Assembly: GCA_019916065.1 (NCBI GenBank)
Contig: CM034240.1
Span: 21,065,894-21,129,893 of the forward strand
Origin: Vitellaria paradoxa
Taxonomy: Eukaryota; Streptophyta; Magnoliopsida; Ericales; Sapotaceae
Direction: 5' to 3'
Length of the DNA stretch: 64,000 nucleotides
How positions within the stretch are numbered: the first letter of the stretch is position 1; the number at the start of each line of letters is the position of its first letter. Made by a program: the position numbers and the translations under genes. Below, in pieces: positions 50,138-56,100 of the stretch. The notes below the pieces were generated by a model. That model ran no database searches, was not told the origin of the DNA, and saw nothing but the letters and a program-made list of their open reading frames with translations.

Positions 50138-53100
50138 GGGCAACAATTAACTAAATTCAAAAGGGAACTGGGAATTAGGATAAATAAAACAAATGGACAA
50201 GGTTTAAGTTCAAATTTATACAATTCACACTGTCATATGATATAAGCATTTATCATAATTAACAATGAAAGCATTGTACCTTAATCCAAACTTTTGCTCC
50301 AAACTATGTGAACTGCCCACTTTTGGAACATTCGAATAAGTAGTCGGCTGTCCTGTTGACTTGGAATCTGCCAAGAATGAACCGAGAGGTGTTCTGGAGT
50401 ATTCTGGACTTTGCGCCAGTTCGCCAAAAAAGTCACTGGAGGTTGCTAGCCGATAGCCGAAAAAATCAATGGAGGTCGCCAGGGTCACCAGCGAGTTCGC
50501 TAAAGGTAGGTGGTGCTGCTAGAGTATTCTAGACTTTGTCGGGATTCGCCAGAAAAGTTGTCGGACTTTATCAACCGGTCGCCAGAGTCACTAGCGAGTT
50601 CGTTGGAGGTAGGTGGTGCCACTGGTGGGATTCACCGGAGTTAAATATTACTAAAAATGCATGAAAGCATACTCGAAGGGCTCTGCCGCCGTTGCCCTAC
50701 GCTGCTACTACTGTTTTTTTTTTTCTTTTTTTGGGATTGTTTTGACTGTTCAATAGTAATAGAGATTGAAACAGTTTATAGGATCTTTTCTTTGATACGA
50801 AAGTTGATGTAGGATCGTAAAGAAGAAGAAAGAATCAAAGAAGGAGGAGGAGGAGGAGAAAGAGGAGGAGTGAGAGGGTAGCAGCTGTAACAATCAAAAT
50901 ATCATTCAATCTATAATATTCTATTAATCCTATTTAAGGTTTAAATAATAAATTTTAAAATTCATGGGTCGAAACACAGAAGGCCCTTAATAAAATAAAC
51001 TCAATACTAATAAGGACCAAAACAAATGGGTACAAATAACCTCTAATAATACAAACTCATTACTAATAAAGCCTAAGACAAATGGGTTCAAATAATAAAT
51101 AAAATAATAATAAAATAGAAATAAATTTGTAAACTGATGTCCTCATTACTCCGCTCTCTCTCTTACCTGTGCATCTCTAGGTCCACGTTGAAATAACTAA
51201 CTCATCTTAAATGACTTTCTTGCAACTTCTCTTCTATTGATGCCTTCTCAATTTTCTTTTGAATATATTTTTTTTTATCCTATCTTTTCTTATAGTAGTG
51301 CACATTTATGTTAGCATCCTCATTTCTGTTACATTCATCTTATGAGTATTGTTTTTTAATGGGGCAACACTCCATACCTTAAAAGTATATTTGGTCTTGT
51401 AATTATCCAATAAAAATGGGGTCACATGAAACACAATTGGCACTTCTCTATTTCAACCACTAAGCTTGAACTCGATTGATAATATCCTCTTTAATCTCTC
51501 CATTTGCATAAATAATATCCAAGTCATAAAAAATCTTACTTTTGTCACTTCTTAGTCCTCAATTTTCACTTAATCCATTTCAACCACCATAGGCGCTTCT
51601 TAGTCCTCATTTGTAGTTATAATTTTACCAAATTCACAATGCATATATTGTTCTAGTCCTACTTACTCTGAATTGTTTGAACTCTAAAGTGTGCCTTCAA
51701 AGTAATATGGAGTAAAAAATAATGTGGAATAAGGCTGTGATAATAGACATGATTGCAAAGAACCACAAGATCTTAATGAAGATTATCCTATCTTTTCTTA
51801 TACTAGTGCACATTTATGCTAGCATCCTCATTTCTGCTACATTCATCTTATGAGTATTGTTTTTTAACAGGGCAACACTCCATACCTTAAAAGTATATTT
51901 GGTCTTGTAATTATCCAATAAAATTATTCTTGGGTCACATGAAACACAATTGGCATATCTCTATTTCAACCACTAAGCTTGAACTCGATTGATAATATCC
52001 TCTTCAATCTCTCCATTTGCATAAATAATATCCAATATATAAAAAATAATTACTTTTGGCACTTCTTAGTCCTCAATTTTCACTTAATCCATTTCAACCA
52101 CCATAGGTGCTTCTTAGTCCTCATTTGTAGTTATAATTTTACCGAATTCACAATGCATATATTATTCTAGTCCTACTTACTCTGAATTGTTTGAACTCTA
52201 AAGTGTGCCTTCAAAGTAATATGGGGTAAAAAATAATGTGGAATAAGGCTGTGATAATGGACATGATTGCAAAAAACCACATGATCTTAACGAAGAACCT
52301 ACTAATAGGATCAATATATTTGTGTATGATTTAAATCAATGCGTGGAAATGGATATATATCTTACTATATCCTTTTGTATTTGTATCCAAATTGAAGAAT
52401 TTCATCATGGCTACGAGTATGCATAAAGTTATATATCCAATCAACATTACTTGTTGATAATTGAAGGTTACTATTAAATAGCTTCATATAATTGTTTGGC
52501 CTATTTCCTAACAACATAAGTTTTTAGGCAATTAGTGACTTAGTATGGTATCAGATCTCTAGTTCAAGAGATCCAGGGCATTAGAAATTGTTCTACATTA
52601 GTCCATGAGAAAAGTTATTTCTCCTACATAAGAGATGGACTTTCCTCCTCCCAACATTTGGGTTTTAAGATTGAGACCCTTCCTCTTATACGGTGTTAGG
52701 CTCCTTGACATGGTATCAAAGCGAGTTTTCAATGCAACCTCACCATAGTCCACACCATGCCTATATCAATACGGGCAAGCGTGAGAGGGCTGTTAGAAAC
52801 TATCCCATATTAGTCCATGGGAAAGTTATTTCTTCCATATAAGGGGTGGGCGTCCTTCGTCTCAACACTTAGGTTTTAAGGTTCAATGATGTAGCGCGTG
52901 CTAATAGGGAGCGCAGATCGAATACCTTCCATACAAACAATGAATTTCTGAACAAATAAACCTCACAACAGGCAGGCAAACTATTGCTAGGGTTACAAAA
53001 ATCACTCAAAACAATAATAAAAATAAAGTGTAGAACACTTAATTTAATTAATCATCAAAAGATCCCAATATTCATAGGTTTATAATGCTTAAATAGAATC

Positions 53101-56100
53101 CCTAACTAGAAAATAAGAAACTAAACTTCGTAAAATACGAAAACTAAATTATTTCCATAGTTGGAGTGTTCTTAACTTGATACCTAAGCTAAAATAAACT
53201 ATTCTAGAAATATATTTAAAAACAAGTAAATCTAAATTAATCCTAATAGCTAAATATAATTTTTGATGAGTATCCAAAACAAATTAAGAAATTTCCATAG
53301 TAGAATCTTATTACCATTTTCATCTTGCATCATTCTCCCCTTGTTGGAAAGAATTTGTCCTCTCATTCGGATCTTCATACTCTACTGATTTTTTAGTATG
53401 GAGATATCATTAAACCACAAATGAAAATAAATTTTCACCAAAATATTGACTGAAGTCTTAAAAGTTTTTTTCAATTGCATAACCAATGAATTTTCACAAA
53501 ATCCATTTAAGAATGGATCATTATAAGAAGATATCTTGATTGATTGTCTTCTATTAGCAGTTTCAATTTAAAAAAAAAAAAAAAAAAAATCTTCTTCAAC
53601 TCATAAAAATCTTCCTTTGCTACTCTTCCTTCTTAAATTGATCTTCATCACAAAATATATTTTTATGTGACCTATTATTTGAATCGATATAAGTAGAAAT
53701 TGGCAATATATCATTATCATATTTATCTTATATTGGAGGTAAATTTCAATCTACTTGAGGTTCAAGAACTTTGACATAATTTTTTGAAGCTTCAACCCTT
53801 TGAGGTTCTTCATAAAAAATTGGTTGTCTCCTCCGATCAATAACTGAATCAGAAATAATTGTTGATGTGAATGGAAAATTCTCTGGTTGTAGACTTTCCT
53901 GAATGTCAATATTTAAACTAGATTCCCACTGATAGTTGTCAACATCCACAGTAAGCCATTCCCGACTGGGAAGATACTCAGGAACAGGCTCTTCGTGGGG
54001 ATTGTCAAAATCCCAACTCAGAGTACCATAGTCTTCAGATTGAAGAGATGGACTGCGATCTCGACGTTCGACTTTGGCTATCAAGACAACCATTTGAGTT
54101 ATTAACACTTCGACCTATTATGCCAATTAAGCTATGTCATTCCGTTCACGAACAGCGTTCAGAGGTGCATTCCAATCATGTCCTCTCCTATGAGGCATGA
54201 TGCGGGTTTGTTAGCATAGCTCTGATACCAATTGAAGTAGCGCGTGATAATAGGGAGTGCTGATCAAATACCTTCCCCACAAATAATGAATTTTTGAATA
54301 GACAGAATTCATAGTAAGCAGGCAAATTATTGCTAAAGTTACAAAAACCACTCAGAACAATAAGGAATAAAATGTAGAGCACTCAATTTAATTAATCATC
54401 AAAAGCTCCCAAAATCCATAGGTTTACAATGCTTGCATAGAATCCTTAACTAGAAAATAAGAAACTGAATTACATAAAATACGGAAACTAAATTATTTCT
54501 ATAGTTCGAATGTTATTAACTTGATTCCTAAGGTAAAATAAACTATTCTAGAAACATATCTGAAAATAAGTAACTAATCTAAATTAATCTTAATAGCTAA
54601 ATATAATTTTTGACGAGTATCCAAAACAAAGTAGGAAACTCTCATATTTAAGTCTTATTACCATTTTCATCCAGCATCATTGAGGCCCTTCATCTTATGT
54701 ATTGTTGAGCTTATTGACATAGTATCAAAAAGGATTTTCAATTGGACCTCACTATAGTCTGTGTTGTGCTTTATATCCATGCGGGCCAATGTGAGGGGTT
54801 GTTAGAAATTGCCCCACATCAGCCCATGAAAAAAGTTATTTCGCCCATGTAAGCGATGGGCTTCCCTCACCTTGACACCTAGTTTTTAAGGTTTTGAGAC
54901 TCTTCCTCTTATGTATTGTTTGGTTCTTGACACACGGGTTCAACTCTTGTTATTAATGTTTATTTTCCATTTGCTCTTGTGCATTGTAATCAATTTGTGC
55001 CATGCATTTTGTTTGGTTTAATTCATTTGTCTCTACTCCACGCGCAAGTTGTGGTCATAAGTGAGAGGGTGTGGTAAAATAGTTTGATATACATTATTGG
55101 GTCCTTTTTGTAATAGTTTAAACTCTTAGGACAATTGATGACTTAACAATTACTGCAAATTTGTACTTCAAAACTTGTGGAATGCAAATGTAACACAAAG
55201 TAGATATAGGATAATGCGGCCACATCTACTGCAGGTTACGTCCAAGGTTTACAAATATGGTAAGAGGCGTTGAAGTCCCTCAGGATACCTTCCCAACTTA
55301 TATTGGTAAAGATTTTGAGTAATGCATGAGATTTCTTCCTATGACAGGGTGAAAAGCAATTTTTGATATCGTGATAATTCAATCTAGTTTTCTATTCCTA
55401 ACATGTGGAAATTGGACAAACCTAACAAGTAGGCAGCCTAGCATATAACGGTGTAATAGGTTGTGTTTTCTACATTTCCTGTGAATCTTACAGGAATGTT
55501 GTTTTACTGTCTCTGAACATTGCATGTTTACAGTCGGCACATCATCCATAAATTGCTTGCTATTACCTTATTGCTTCTTCCCCCCCCCCCCCTCTAAAAA
55601 GAGAGAGAGAGAGAGAGAGGTGTAATAAGTTCTTGACGCCTGTAATGTACTAATATTTGTCACTTGTGGATCACATTCTTACTCAATTGATCAACTTATG
55701 ATCAGGAAAGAGATCAAAGGTACAAAGAGTTGGGTTTAAGAGAGAAAATTACTCTTAGCAGCGGACGTTTTCTTCTTGGCAACAAGTAAGTTTGACGAAC
55801 TTCAATAGAATTTTCTAAATTAATTTGTTTGTTTTGTTAATTATCCATTTTTTTTCTTTTGAACATTTTTTGATATTTGAATTGAATTGCCTCTCTCGTA
55901 GTCCATAATCGTAGACTCTCCTAGTAGATATTGTCCGTTTTGTGCCCCCGTAGGGATTTCTCGTAAGGATTTTCACGCACGGCTTTAAAACGCGTTGTGT
56001 TAAGGAGAGAGGAGTTGGATGCTTATAAGGTACCGCAGTTCTCGACTCCTTTCTAACGTGGGATCGTTTTTGGTATTATCAGTGCTCCCAGTTGAGGACT

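Larger units (their letters stand above)
47513..50500 (-). mobile_element. Degenerate LTR-retrotransposon gag fragment interrupted by a LINE
   Basis: Outside the LINE (47912-49152) the minus strand carries gag-like sequence. The clearest part is 49669-49929, with [20 protein letters not shown] and [17 protein letters not shown], a gypsy-type gag domain. No LTRs or pol were recognised. Imperfect GCCGGAG-type repeats with a period near 107 bp occur at about 50477-50625. A long T run at 50101-50132 is also present. Confidence 0.5.
52579..54932 (+). mobile_element. TRIM-C tandem array (three LTR units)
   Basis: LTR-like units of about 132 bp lie at 52579-52710, 52791-52886 continued at 54680-54719, and 54800-54932. 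They are separated by only about 80 bp, which hold a primer site (TGGTATCAAAGC, 52711-52722) and a purine-rich end (GTGAGAGGGC). A complete LTR-internal-LTR unit is therefore about 0.35 kb, in the size class of the smallest known LTR elements. A solo copy with a perfect target duplication is at 4049-4180. The middle LTR is split by the element at 52887-54679. Confidence 0.75.
52472..55148 (+). mobile_element. TRIM-B: miniature LTR element with nested elements
   Basis: Short diverged LTRs (about 52472-52545 and 55070-55148) share TTTAGATA-like and TTAGG-CAATT-TGACTTA blocks. Flanks GTTAC (52467-52471) and ATTAC (55149-55153) match at 4 of 5 positions. The primer site TGGTATCAGATC follows at 52546, and a purine tract AAGTGAGAGGG precedes the right LTR. 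The interior consists mainly of the TRIM-C array and the element at 52887-54679. Confidence 0.55.
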
